From positions 2,852,001 to 2,916,000 of the forward strand of contig NZ_CP050453.1 in NCBI RefSeq assembly GCF_014171575.1: a stretch of DNA of 64,000 nt. The letters are read 5' to 3'. How positions within the stretch are numbered: position 1 is the first letter of the stretch; every line of letters begins with the position of its first letter. The notes under the pieces are model-generated. The model was not told the DNA's origin. It made no database searches and saw only the letters and a program-made list of their open reading frames with translations. A program made the position numbers and the translations under genes. This stretch comes from Microbacterium sp. Se63.02b (lineage in GTDB: Bacteria > Actinomycetota > Actinomycetes > Actinomycetales > Microbacteriaceae). Shown here one piece after another: positions 31,011-40,306 of this stretch.

Positions 31011-31738
31011 TCAGATCAGGAAGCCCCGCAGCAGCGCCTCCGACCCGGCCAGATGGTCGCGCATCGCCGCCTCGGCGGCGTCGGGGCGTCCGGCCAGGAT
31101 GGCCGACACGATGCTCTCGTGCTGCTCTCCTGAGTGCTGGATGTTCCGCGGCATGAGCGGGAACGTGTCGAGCCAGGCGTTGACGTCGGCCCTGTTCTCG
31201 GCCACGAGTGCGACGAGCGAGGGGATGCCGGCGGCCTCCGCGATCGCCAGATGCAGCAGCGTGTCGAGGCGCCGGTACTCCTCGGGTCCCGCCGGCAGCG
31301 CGGCCTCGTGCCGTGCCCAGAGGTCGGCGCGGGTGGCGGCGTCGAGCGTCCGACTCGCGGCGGCTCTGGCAGACCCGGCTTCGAGCACGCGGCGGAGTCC
31401 GAGGACATCGTCGAGGTGTTCGGGGGCGACGGCCGAGGACACCGACGGATGCGGGAGCGGATCAGCCACGAACGTCCCGCCGTACCGACCTCGGCGGGGC
31501 AGGAGGTAGCCGGTGTCGGCGAGTTCGCGGATCGCCTCCCGCACGGTGTCTCGGCTGACCCCGAACGAGGCGGCGAGCTCGCGCTCCGGCGGCAGCGACT
31601 CCCCGGCGCGACCACGCCGAGCCGGATCGTCTGCACGAGCCGGGCCACCGCGTCCTCGAGGGCGTTGCCACGCCGCAGCGGCCGGTAGACCGCCTTCCGC
31701 ACCTCGACGAGGTCGCCGTCGGAGGAGTGCTCGCTCAT
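31011..31738 (-). CDS. GntR/FadR family (FCD domain) regulator (frameshifted near 31600)
   Basis: About 242 residues. The N-terminal winged helix is split: VYRPLRRGNALEDAVARLVQTIRLGVVAPG, then in the next frame REAIRELADTGYLLPRRGRYGGTFVAD. The FCD ligand domain follows, with LGLRRVLEAGSARAAASR, DTLLHLAIAEAAGIPSL and the metal-site His of QHSGEQHESIVSAILAG. The break lies in the G/C-rich turn before the recognition helix. It follows the amine catabolic genes on the same strand and is the obvious regulator of that operon, probably a repressor released by an acidic intermediate. Confidence 0.88.
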
Positions 31739-31771
31739 GCCTTCACCCTGTCACAGCGAGGTGGGGGTCGC

Positions 31772-32550
31772 TCACAGCGGCGTGACGTAGGCGTTGGTGA
31801 TGCCGCCGTCGACCACGAACGCGCTGGCGGTGATGAACGAGGAGTCGTCGGAGGCGAGGAAGGCGACCGCGGCCGCGAGCTCCTCCGGCTCGGCGAATCG
31901 TCCCATCGGCACGTGCACGAGACGTCGTCGTGCGCGCTCCGGGTCCTGGCGAACAGCTCCTGCAGCAGCGGCGTGTTCACCGGTCCGGGGCACAGGGCGT
32001 TCACTCGCACACCCTGGCGGGCGAACTGCACACCCAGCTCGCGCGACATCGCGAGGACCCCGCCCTTGGACGCGGTGTAGCTGATCTGCGAAGTCGCCGA
32101 CCCCAGCAGCGCCACGAACGACGCGGTGTTGATGATCGACCCGCGTCCGGCGGGGACCATGTGCCGCAGCGCCGCGCGGCTGCACAGGTACACGCTCTTG
32201 AGATTGACGTCCTGCACCCGGTCCCATGCGGGGAGCTCCGTGGTCTCGATCGAGTCATCATCGGCAGGAGAGATGCCCGCGTTGTTGAACGCGATGTCGA
32301 TGCGCCCGAACTCCTCCGCGACGCCGTCGAACAACGCGTTCACCTTCGCTTCATCGGCGACGTCGACCGGACGGAACGCCCCGCCCACCTCGGCCGCCGC
32401 CGCCTCACCGGTCGTCGGGTCGACATCGGCGATCACGACGAAGGCTCCCTCGGCGGCGAAGCGCTTGGCGGTGGCGAACCCGATGCCGCTCGCACCGCCG
32501 GTGATGATGGCGACGCGATCGCGGAGTCGTTGGGTCAGGTCGATGCTCAT
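31772..32550 (-). CDS. short-chain dehydrogenase of the gamma-glutamyl amine operon (frameshifted near 31925)
   Basis: About 259 residues of the classical SDR family. The cofactor loop is [16 protein letters not shown], the structural motif is FNNAGIS, the catalytic Ser is in [11 protein letters not shown] and the Tyr/Lys pair is in YTASKGG. One base near 31925 separates [11 protein letters not shown] from [25 protein letters not shown] and the end [16 protein letters not shown]. In this operon it stands between an aldehyde dehydrogenase and a GntR gene. An alcohol dehydrogenase is not needed for putrescine, but is needed if the substrate is an amino alcohol such as ethanolamine. Confidence 0.88.
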
Positions 32551-32589
32551 GAGGGTTCTCCGTTCCGGATGGGGTGGGTTGCGCGGCGA

Positions 32590-33951
32590 TCAGAGGTCGT
32601 CGGTCGCGAAGAAGACGTTCTTGGTCTCGGTGAAGTGCTCGGCCGCGTCCGGGCCGAGCTCCCGCCCGAGGCCCGACGCCTTCATGCCGCCGAAGGGGGT
32701 GGCGTAGCGCACCGAGGAGTGGGAGTTCACCGAGAGCACCCCGCTGCGCACACCCCGCGCGACGCGCACGCCGCGGCTCAGGTTCTGCGTCCATACCGAC
32801 CCGGCGAGGCCGTAGATCGTGTCGTTCGCCAGGCGGATCGCGTCGGCTTCGTCCTCGAAGGGCATCACTGCGACGACGGGCCCGAACACCTCCTGCTGCG
32901 CGATCCGATCGGCGGGATCGGCGAGCACCACGGCCGGGGCGAACCAGAACCCGTCCCCCTCGGGCGCCGTGCCACGGAAGGCGATGTCGGCGCCGTCGAG
33001 GAACGAGGCGACGGTGTCGCGGTGCCCCGCCGAGATGAGGGGTCCCATGTCGGTGTCGTCTCGTCCAGGATCCCCGACGCGCCACGCGGCCACGGCGGGC
33101 TCGAGGAGTTCGAGGAAGCGGTCGTAGACCGAGCGCTGCACGAGCAGTCGGCTGCGGGCGCAGCAGTCCTGGCCGGCGTTGTCGAACACGGAGCCGGGGA
33201 CACCTGCCGCCGCCTGTTCGAGGTCGGCGTCGGCGAAGACGATGTTCGCGCTCTTACCGCCGAGTTCGAGCGTGACCGGCTTGAGCGCCCGCGCGCACCC
33301 GGCCGCGACCTCGATGCCCACCTCGGTCGAGCCGGTGAAGACGACTTTGCGCACGTCGGGGTGCTCGACCAGGCGCTGGCCGACGACCGATCCGGAGCCC
33401 GTGACGACTTCGAACAGTCCCTCGGGCAGACCGGCCTCACGTGCGAGCTCGCCCAGACGGATCGCCGTGAGCGGGGTCAACTCCGCCGGCTTCAGCACCA
33501 CGGCGTTGCCCGCGGCGAGCGCGGGCGCGAACGCCCACGACGCGATCGTCATCGGGAAGTTCCATGGCACGATGACACCGACCACGCCATACGGGTCGTG
33601 GAAGGTGACGTCGAGTCCGCCGGCCACCGGGATCTGCCGCCCGGACAGGCGTTCGGGGTCGGCGGAGTAGTAGTTCAGCACCTGGGCGACGTGCGCTGCC
33701 TCCCATCGCGCGGAGCCGATCGGATGCCCGGAGTTGCGCACCTCCAGCTGCGCCAGCTCCTCGGCCGCGCCCTCGACGGCACGGGCGAAGGCCCTGAGCG
33801 CATCGGCGCGGGCGACCGGAGCGAGGGCCGCCCACCGGCGCTGTGCGGCGACGGCACGCGCGATGGCGGCATCGGTCTCGGCGACATCGGCGCGTGCCAC
33901 CTCGCGGATCGCCGTGCCGGTCGACGGGTTGATGACGGTGAACGCGCTCAT
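32590..33951 (-). CDS. NAD(P)-dependent aldehyde dehydrogenase (PuuC-like)
   Basis: An intact enzyme of 453 residues. Landmarks are the segment VGVIVPWNFPMTIASW (Asn of the oxyanion site), KVVFTGSTEVGIEVA, the general base Glu of TLELGGKSANIVF, and the nucleophile in GQDCCARSRLLV, with the family's EVFGPVVAVMPFEDE near the end. It is slightly shorter than most aldehyde dehydrogenases (about 480-500). The start codon ATG at 33951 overlaps the stop of the PuuD-like gene. It would oxidise the gamma-glutamylated aldehyde made by the SDR or an amine oxidase to the acid. Confidence 0.92.
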   Translation of the reverse strand: MSAFTVINPSTGTAIREVARADVAETDAAIARAVAAQRRWAALAPVARADALRAFARAVEGAAEELAQLEVRNSGHPIGSARWEAAHVAQVLNYYSADPERLSGRQIPVAGGLDVTFHDPYGVVGVIVPWNFPMTIASWAFAPALAAGNAVVLKPAELTPLTAIRLGELAREAGLPEGLFEVVTGSGSVVGQRLVEHPDVRKVVFTGSTEVGIEVAAGCARALKPVTLELGGKSANIVFADADLEQAAAGVPGSVFDNAGQDCCARSRLLVQRSVYDRFLELLEPAVAAWRVGDPGRDDTDMGPLISAGHRDTVASFLDGADIAFRGTAPEGDGFWFAPAVVLADPADRIAQQEVFGPVVAVMPFEDEADAIRLANDTIYGLAGSVWTQNLSRGVRVARGVRSGVLSVNSHSSVRYATPFGGMKASGLGRELGPDAAEHFTETKNVFFATDDL

Positions 33952-34696
33952 CGGGCGCCCTCCTTCCGACCCGCGGCGAACACGCGAGCCTGTGAGACGA
34001 GATCTTCGAAGAGGCGCCGGTCCTCGGCGTTCTCCTCCGGGTGCCACTGGATGCCGACCACGTGTCCGCCCGACGTGTCGACGAACGCCTGGACGAGCCC
34101 GTCGTCGGAACGCGCCGCGGCGATCAGCCCCTCACCGAGGCGGTCGATGCCCTGATGGTGGTAGCTGTGGACGCGCGCGTCGCCGGCGCCGAGGACCCCC
34201 GCCAACGCCGTGTCGTCCGTCACCTCGATGTCGTTCTCGGCGAAGACACCCCTCCGAGGCGGTAGCGCTCGGTGCCGAGCGACTCGGGCAGGTGCTGCTG
34301 CAGCGTCCCGCCGCGGGCCACGTTCACGAGCTGCAGACCACGGCAGATCGCGAGCACCGGCATCCGGCGCCGCTCCGCCGCCCGGAACAGGGCGAGCTCC
34401 CACGCATCGCGATCGACGCGGGCGGGGTCGGTGAGCGGATGCCGCTCCGCGCCGTAGAGCTCGGGCGCGACGTCGGCACCCCGGAGAGGATCAGCCCGTC
34501 CATCCCCGCGATGGCCGCATCCGCCGCGTCTGGGTCCTGCGGGGGCAGCAGCAGGGCGATGCCGCCCGACGCGGTCACCCCGGTCAGGTACTGCTCGGGA
34601 AGGAACGCGGCGCGCACATCCCACACCCCTGCTGCGCCCGTTCGAGGTAGGTCGTGACGCCGATCAGCGGGGCGGGGTCAGAGCCGTTCGAAACCA
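33948..34696 (-). CDS. gamma-glutamyl-gamma-aminobutyrate hydrolase family protein (PuuD-like), frameshifted
   Basis: A class I glutamine amidotransferase-like hydrolase of about 249 residues that cleaves gamma-glutamyl amides. The catalytic Cys is in LAICRGLQLVNVA, and the His/Glu pair is in HVVGIQWHPEEN; VHSYHHQGID is typical. The frame changes near 34250, 34480 and 34635, the last being one missing G in the run before GVWDVR. I place the start at GTG 34696 (VVSNGSDPAPLIGVTTYLER) because no ATG precedes the first strand; this overlaps the synthetase gene by 19 bases. It frees glutamate in the last step of the operon's pathway. Confidence 0.87.
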
Positions 34697-36033
34697 CGGA
34701 TGCGCTCCCAATCGGTGACGGCGGCGTCGTAGGCCTCGACCTCGATGCGTGCCTGGTTCAGGTAGTGGTCCACGACATCGTCGCCGAACGCCTCGCGCGC
34801 GATGGTCGAGGCGCTGAACAGCTGCGCAGCCTCGCGGAGGGTGGTGGGCAGGTGCTCGACCCCGGCCTCGTACGCGTTGCCGGTGAAGCGCTCGGGCAGC
34901 GGAAGCTCGTTCTCGATGCCGTACAGGCCACCGGCGATGATGGCAGAGATGCCGAGGTACGGATTGACGTCGCCGCCCGGCACCCGGTTCTCGACCCGTA
35001 GTCCCGACCCCGAGCCGATCACCCGCAGGGCGCACGTGCGGTTGTCGATGCCCCAGGCCACCCCGGTCGGGGCGAAGCTGCCCTTGGCGAAGCGCTTGTA
35101 GGAGTTGATGTTGGGCGCGTAGAGCAGGGTGAACTCGCGCAAGGTGGCGAGGATGCCGGCGATCCAGTGCTCCATGACGGGGCTGAATCCGTGCTCGCCG
35201 TCGCCGGCCATGACCGGTGTGCCGTCCTCAGCGCGCAGCGAGAGGTGGATGTGGCAGCTGTTGCCCTCCCGCTCGTTGAACTTGGCCATGAAGGTGAGTG
35301 CCTGCCCGTGCTGCTCCGCGATCTCCTTCGCGCCGTTCTTGTAGAGCGCGTGCTGGTCGGCGGTCTCGCGCACTTCGGCGTAGCGGAACGCGATCTCCTG
35401 CTGGCCGAGGTTGCACTCCCCCTTCACGCCTTCGCAGTACAAGCCCGCCCCGTCCATACTGTTGCGGATGTCGCGCAGCAGCGGCTCGAGCCTGGTCGAG
35501 GCGAGCAGGTTGTAGTCGACGTTGTAGTCGGTCGACGGGGTCAGCCCCTCGTACTTGCGGGCCCAGGCGTCGCGATAGGTGTTGTCGAAAACGATGAACT
35601 CGAGCTCTGTGCCCGAGAACGCAATCCAGCCCCGCTCGGCGAGACGGTCGCGCTGACGATCCAGGATGGCCCGCGGGGAGGGCCCGACCGGCTCCCCGTT
35701 CCCCCACACGAGGTCGGCGATCACGAGCGCGGTGCCGGCGAGCCACGGGATCCGTCGCAGCGTCGCCACGTCCGGCCGCAGCACCATGTCGCCGTACCCG
35801 CGGTCCCACCCCGACATCGCGTAGCCGTCGACCGTGTTCATGTCGACGTCGACCGACAGCAGGTAGTCGCAGGCCTCGGCGCCGTGATGCAGGATGTCCT
35901 CCTGGAAGAGCCGGGCGGAGACCCGTTTGCCGACCAGCCGTCCCTGCGCATCGGCGAAGGCCACGATCACCGTGTCGATCTCGCCGGCGGCGATGCCGGC
36001 ATCCAGCTGCTCGATGCTCAGGTTTCCCGACAT
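34678..36033 (-). CDS. glutamine synthetase-like gamma-glutamyl amine ligase (PuuA/GlnA4-type)
   Basis: An intact protein of 451 residues with the glutamine synthetase fold. Active-site segments are the metal ligands of SGTELEFIVF, NLGQQEIAFRYAEV, EGNSCHIHLSL, FAPTGVAWGIDNRTCALRV and NRVPGGDVNPYLGISA. Such enzymes join the gamma-carboxyl of glutamate to an amine with ATP; characterised relatives act on putrescine (PuuA), polyamines (GlnA3) or ethanolamine (GlnA4 of Streptomyces). It heads the operon with PuuD-like, aldehyde dehydrogenase, SDR and GntR genes and is divergent from an ethanolamine-type permease, which favours an ethanolamine-like substrate. The adenylylation loop of true GS is not apparent. 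Confidence 0.9.
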   Translation of the reverse strand: MSGNLSIEQLDAGIAAGEIDTVIVAFADAQGRLVGKRVSARLFQEDILHHGAEACDYLLSVDVDMNTVDGYAMSGWDRGYGDMVLRPDVATLRRIPWLAGTALVIADLVWGNGEPVGPSPRAILDRQRDRLAERGWIAFSGTELEFIVFDNTYRDAWARKYEGLTPSTDYNVDYNLLASTRLEPLLRDIRNSMDGAGLYCEGVKGECNLGQQEIAFRYAEVRETADQHALYKNGAKEIAEQHGQALTFMAKFNEREGNSCHIHLSLRAEDGTPVMAGDGEHGFSPVMEHWIAGILATLREFTLLYAPNINSYKRFAKGSFAPTGVAWGIDNRTCALRVIGSGSGLRVENRVPGGDVNPYLGISAIIAGGLYGIENELPLPERFTGNAYEAGVEHLPTTLREAAQLFSASTIAREAFGDDVVDHYLNQARIEVEAYDAAVTDWERIRGFERL

Positions 36034-36102
36034 CTTCTCGCTCCCGTCGTCGTGGTGAAGCGATCGTCCGACCGGCTTCGCCCTCAGAGTAGATCACCTC
36101 GC

Positions 36103-36123
36103 GGTTTAAAGGTAGACGAAACC
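36103..36123. promoter_or_regulatory. candidate operator in the ligase/permease divergent spacer
   Basis: GGTTT at 36103-36107 and AAACC at 36119-36123 form an inverted repeat with an 11-base spacer inside an AT-rich patch of the 158-base divergent region. A TTGACT follows at 36128-36133 and may be a -35 element of the permease promoter. The GntR protein of the operon is the best candidate to bind here. Confidence 0.35.
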
Positions 36124-36191
36124 ACCATTGACTGCCACAATCATGCCCAAGGTGCACCCGGCGCCTGTGTGTGCATGCGAACGGAGAGCGG

Positions 36192-37739
36192 ATGTCTGAG
36201 CAGAGCAATGAATCTCGCAAGGTCGCTGGGGCGACCTATACACGGGCCGGGAGCGAGTACTTCGAGAAACGGACCCTGAAGCGCTCGGCCGGCGTCTGGG
36301 GCCTGTGGGGTCTCGCGGTGGCCGCGGTCATCTCCGGCGACTTCTCCGGATGGAACTTCGGCATCGACTTCGCCGGCTTCGGCGGCATGCTCATCGCATT
36401 CGTGATCCTCGTGCTGATGTACTACGGGATGATCTTCGCGATCGGCGAGATGGCGGCCATGATGCCGCACACCGGCGGCGCGTACTCGTTCGCCCGCTCC
36501 GCGATGGGGCCGTGGGGCGGCTTGGTGACGGGAGCAGCGGAGACGATCGAGTATGTGGCGACCACGGCGGTGATCGTCTACTTCTCGGCGTCGTATGCGA
36601 ACGGCATCACCAGCGAGCTGCTGGGACTCGAGCTGCCGGGGTGGGTCTGGTACCTCATCCTCTACATCGTCTTCATCGCCTTGAATTCGGCGGGAGCGGC
36701 GATCTCGTTCCGCTTCGCGATCGTCGTCTCGATCATCTCGATCGGCATCATCGTGGTGTTCTCGCTGATGGCGATCTTCTCCGGCGCCTTCAGCTGGGAT
36801 GCACTGTGGGACATCGCCCCCGACCCCGGCCAGACCGAGTTCCTGCCGCACGGCGTGCTGCCGATCCTGTTCGCCCTGCCCTTCGCGATGTGGTTCTTCC
36901 TGGGGATCGAAGAACTGCCCCTCGCCGCGGAGGAATCGCACAACCCGACGCGCGACATCCCGAAGGCCGGGTTCTGGGCCCGTGGCACCCTCATCGTCAC
37001 CGGTCTCCTGGTGCTGTTCCTCAACACCGGCGTGATCGGTGCAGAGGCGACCGGCACGGCCGGGGAGCCGCTGCTCGACGGCTTCCGCGCGATCGTCGGC
37101 GACCAGCTCGCCGCGGTGCTGGCGCTCTTCGCCCTGATCGGCCTGCTCGCCTCGCTGCAGGGCATCATGTTCGCCTACGGCCGCAACATGTACTCCCTCT
37201 CGCGCGCCGGCTACTACCCGCGATTCCTCTCCCTCACCGGCACGCGGCAGACGCCATGGGTGGCCCTGGTCATCGGCGCGGCCATCGGCTTCGTCGCCCT
37301 CATCGTCCTCGACGTCCTCGCGGCGGTCGACGCCGAGGGCGCAGGAACCGTCGCCGGTGCGATCGTGTTGAACATCGCCGTCTGGGGCGCGGTGCTCGCC
37401 TACGGGCTCCAGCTGGTGTCGTTCATGATCCTGCGGAAGAAGTACCCGGACGTCGAGCGCCCGTACCGCAGCCCGTGGGGCATCCCCGGTGCGGCACTCG
37501 CACTGGTGATCGCCGCGCTCATCTTCGTCGGCTTCCTGCTGAACCCGACGTTCGGCCCGGCGATCATCGCCATCGCGATCGTGTACGTGGTGATCCTGCT
37601 CGGCTTCGGACTCTTCTTCCGCCACCGCCTGGTGCTCTCGCCCGAGGAGGAGTACGCCATCTCGGGCGGATCGCACGGCGACCCGCAGGCCGAGGGATAC
37701 GACGCCATGGAGGACGAAGTGTTCGACGGCGGCAGGTGA
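36192..37739 (+). CDS. amino acid/amine permease, ethanolamine permease-like (APC superfamily)
   Basis: A transporter of 515 residues with about 12 hydrophobic helices. Landmarks are WGLAVAAVISGDFSGWNFGI (first helix, unwound Gly-rich substrate site), IFAIGEMAAMMPHTGGAYSFARSAMGPWGG, FAMWFFLGIEELPLAAEES and YGRNMYSLSRAGYYPRFLS, which together are typical of the ethanolamine permease/EAT family. The ATG at 36192 has GGAG five bases upstream; an ATG 21 bases earlier is possible. It is divergent from the gamma-glutamyl ligase operon and likely imports its substrate. The tail is acidic (EEEYAISGG, EDEVFDGGR). Confidence 0.92.
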   Translation: MSEQSNESRKVAGATYTRAGSEYFEKRTLKRSAGVWGLWGLAVAAVISGDFSGWNFGIDFAGFGGMLIAFVILVLMYYGMIFAIGEMAAMMPHTGGAYSFARSAMGPWGGLVTGAAETIEYVATTAVIVYFSASYANGITSELLGLELPGWVWYLILYIVFIALNSAGAAISFRFAIVVSIISIGIIVVFSLMAIFSGAFSWDALWDIAPDPGQTEFLPHGVLPILFALPFAMWFFLGIEELPLAAEESHNPTRDIPKAGFWARGTLIVTGLLVLFLNTGVIGAEATGTAGEPLLDGFRAIVGDQLAAVLALFALIGLLASLQGIMFAYGRNMYSLSRAGYYPRFLSLTGTRQTPWVALVIGAAIGFVALIVLDVLAAVDAEGAGTVAGAIVLNIAVWGAVLAYGLQLVSFMILRKKYPDVERPYRSPWGIPGAALALVIAALIFVGFLLNPTFGPAIIAIAIVYVVILLGFGLFFRHRLVLSPEEEYAISGGSHGDPQAEGYDAMEDEVFDGGR

Positions 37740-37786
37740 GCCCGCCCGCAGCGCCTCGACGTCCACGTCGGGGCGCTGCGTCGTGT

Positions 37787-38059
37787 CTACTTGCGGTCGA
37801 AGTCGAACGCCTTGAGGAGCTCGAGCACCGCCTTGTCGCGTTCCTCGCCGCCCTCGTCGAACATGTGGGTGACGTGCGTGCGCAGGTGGTTCTCCAGCAG
37901 CAGCCGATTCAACGACTCGAGGGATCGCTGGATCGCGCGGGACTGCGTGATGATGTCCATGCAGTACTCCTCGTTCTCGATCATCCGCGCGACCCCGCGC
38001 ATCTGCCCCTCGAGGATGCTGGTGCGGTGCAGGGCACGCTTCTTGATGTCTTCGATCAC
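37787..38059 (-). CDS. CsoR/FrmR family metal- or aldehyde-sensing repressor
   Basis: A four-helix-bundle repressor of 90 residues (DUF156). The start is GTG at 38059. The family signature IKKRALHRTSILEGQMRGVARMIENEEYC runs from the N-terminus to Cys33. In CsoR the metal is held by a Cys-His-Cys set; here the positions read Cys33, His58 and His62 (ENHLRTHV), so the last Cys is a His. That set differs from copper CsoR and could point to another metal or a different signal. No metal exporter gene is adjacent, so the target is unknown. Confidence 0.88.
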   Translation of the reverse strand: MIEDIKKRALHRTSILEGQMRGVARMIENEEYCMDIITQSRAIQRSLESLNRLLLENHLRTHVTHMFDEGGEERDKAVLELLKAFDFDRK

Positions 38060-38095
38060 GTCTCGAGGGTACTCGCCTCGTGAAAGGATGACGTC

Positions 38096-39373
38096 ATGCC
38101 GCGAACACCGATGACGCAGCTCTCCCCCGCCGACCAGGAACGGCTTCGTGCCCTGCGCCGCATGAAAGCCGTCGCCCTCGGGGCGCTCGTGTTCATGGCC
38201 GTCGTCTTCGTGTTCGCCTTCGCGTTCCAGCAGCGTGTCGACTGGTTGGCGTACGTCCGCGCCGCCGCAGAGGGCGGCATGGTCGGTGCGCTGGCGGACT
38301 GGTTCGCGGTGACCGCGCTCTTCCGTCGGCCGCTCGGACTGCCCATCCCGCACACCGCGATCATCCCGAGCCGCAAGGACGAGATCGGCCGCACGCTCGG
38401 CGAGTTCGTCGAGACCAACTTCCTGGCGGGCGACGTCGTCCGCACCAAGCTGTCGAGCACGCACATCGCCCTCCGCGCCGGCGAGTGGTTGCGCGAGGCT
38501 CCGCACGCCGAGCGGGTCGGGGCGGAGGGAGCCACGATCGCGACGGCGGTGCTCAACGCCTTGAGCGACGACGACGTGCGCGACCTGATCACCGACCTCG
38601 CGCGCGAGCACCTGGTGACCCCGGAGTGGGGACCGCCGGCCGGTGCCTGGCTCGAGAAGATCGTCGAGGCGGACGCCCACCACGGGGCGGTCGACCTCGC
38701 CGCCGACAGCATCGCACGCTGGCTCGACGCGAACGCCGAGTCGTTCACGGGGCTCGTCTCGCGACGGCTCCCCGGCTGGGTGCCGAAACTGGCGCATCGC
38801 TTCGTCGACGACACGGTCTACCACGAGGCGGTCAAGTTCGTGCATGCCGTGCAGGCCGACCCGCGTCATCCCGCCCGCCTCGCCGTCGACGGCTACCTCG
38901 CACGGTTGGCGGACAACCTGCAGAACGACCCGGTGACGCGAGCGAAGCTCGAGAACGCGAAGGCATCGCTGTTCGACAGTCCCCGCGTCGGGGCGTTGGC
39001 AGCCGAGGCGTGGAACACCGCGAAGAACGGACTGCTCACCGCTCTCGCCGACCCCGAGAGCGGACTCCGCCGTCGCGCCGTCCAGGCCCTCCAGGAGGTG
39101 GGCGAGCGCCTCACGACAGACACGGCCCTGCAGCACCGCGTCGACACCTGGGTGTCTGATGCGGCCGTGTTCCTGGTCGACCGCTACCGCCACGACATCG
39201 CGTCGATCATCACGGACACCGTCGAACGCTGGGACCCGGCCGAGACCACGGAGAAGATCGAGCTCATGGTGGGACGCGACCTGCAGTACATCCGCTTGAA
39301 CGGCACGTTCGTCGGCGCTCTCGCCGGTCTCGCCATCTTCGCCGTCGCCCACGCCCTGATCCCCGGAGTCTGA
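38096..39373 (+). CDS. DUF445 family membrane-associated protein
   Basis: A protein of 425 residues. One N-terminal membrane helix (AVALGALVFMAVVFVFAFAF) precedes AAEGGMVGALADWFAVTALFRRPLGLPIPHTAIIPSRKDEIG, the DUF445 signature. A long helical cytosolic domain follows, and a second hydrophobic helix stands at the end (FVGALAGLAIFAVAHALIPGV). The fold is a membrane-anchored coiled-coil protein with no known activity. The start of the next gene follows its stop by one base, so it may be cotranscribed with hutG. Confidence 0.9.
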   Translation: MPRTPMTQLSPADQERLRALRRMKAVALGALVFMAVVFVFAFAFQQRVDWLAYVRAAAEGGMVGALADWFAVTALFRRPLGLPIPHTAIIPSRKDEIGRTLGEFVETNFLAGDVVRTKLSSTHIALRAGEWLREAPHAERVGAEGATIATAVLNALSDDDVRDLITDLAREHLVTPEWGPPAGAWLEKIVEADAHHGAVDLAADSIARWLDANAESFTGLVSRRLPGWVPKLAHRFVDDTVYHEAVKFVHAVQADPRHPARLAVDGYLARLADNLQNDPVTRAKLENAKASLFDSPRVGALAAEAWNTAKNGLLTALADPESGLRRRAVQALQEVGERLTTDTALQHRVDTWVSDAAVFLVDRYRHDIASIITDTVERWDPAETTEKIELMVGRDLQYIRLNGTFVGALAGLAIFAVAHALIPGV

Positions 39374-39374
39374 T

Positions 39375-40306
39375 ATGACCCCCGCATCCCGTCCGCTGAG
39401 CCACGATCCGCTCTGGCCCCGCGCCGGCTCCTGGCCCGCCTTCGCGGGTGCCGCCGATGCCGTGCTGCTCGGAGTGCCGACCTGGCGCACCTCGCTCTCG
39501 CCCACCGGCGCACACGCCACACCGGCGGCGATCCGTGACGCCCTACCCCGCTACGGAACCGCCCTGATGGGACCGCCCGCGGTCGAGCTCGGCGACGTTC
39601 TGCACATCGCGGATGCGGGCGACGTAGCAGACCCCGACGGCGCCGCAGGCGAAGCGCGCGTGATCGCGCGGGTGCGCGACCTCACCGCTGCGTCACGACT
39701 CGTGGTCGCACTCGGCGGCGACAACTCGCTCACGTACCCGGTGGCGCTCGGAGCCGAAGCGACCGGCCTGATCACGTTCGATGCGCACTTCGACCTGCGC
39801 GACGGCATCTCGAACGGCACGCCGGTGCGCCGCCTCGTCGAAGACGACCCCGCCGCGTCGGCGCTGTCGACCGCACGGATCGACACGACGAGGATCGTGC
39901 AGATCGGCATCGCCGACTTCGCGAACTCGGTGGCCTACGCCCGCCGCGCGGCCGAGTGGGGCATCAGGGTCATCACGCTCGACGAGCTCCGCCGCCGCGG
40001 GATCGACGACGTGGTCGCCGAGGCCGTCGAGATCGCCGGCGCCGGACAGGATCCCCGCGTCCACCTCGACATCGACGTCGACGTCTGCGACCGATCCGTC
40101 GCCCCCGGGTGCCCCGCGAGCGTGCCGGGCGGTCTGCAGGCGTGGAGCTGCGCGCGCTCACCCGCGCCGTCGCCGCCGACAGCCGCGTCGTGAGCGCCGA
40201 CCTCGCCGAGGTCGATGCGACCGCCGACGCCGACGACGCCCGCACGGTCCGGCTGGCCGCGCTGTGCGTGCTGGAGCTGCTCGCCGGTCTCTCCGCACGC
40301 TCATGA
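39375..40306 (+). CDS. hutG: formimidoylglutamase / arginase family protein (frameshifted near 40130)
   Basis: About 310 residues of the ureohydrolase fold, which hydrolyses a guanidino- or formimino-type bond with two Mn ions. Metal-binding segments are LGGDNSLTYPV, TFDAHFDLRDG and HLDIDVDVCDRS. The break near 40130 separates VPGGL from ELRALTRAVAADSRVVSADLAEVDATAD, the last part supplying the conserved Glu. Being close to hutI, hutU and hutH, it most likely hydrolyses N-formimino-L-glutamate to glutamate and formamide, the last step of histidine breakdown. It is on the opposite strand to the other hut genes. Its stop overlaps the kinase-like gene (ATGA). Confidence 0.85.
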
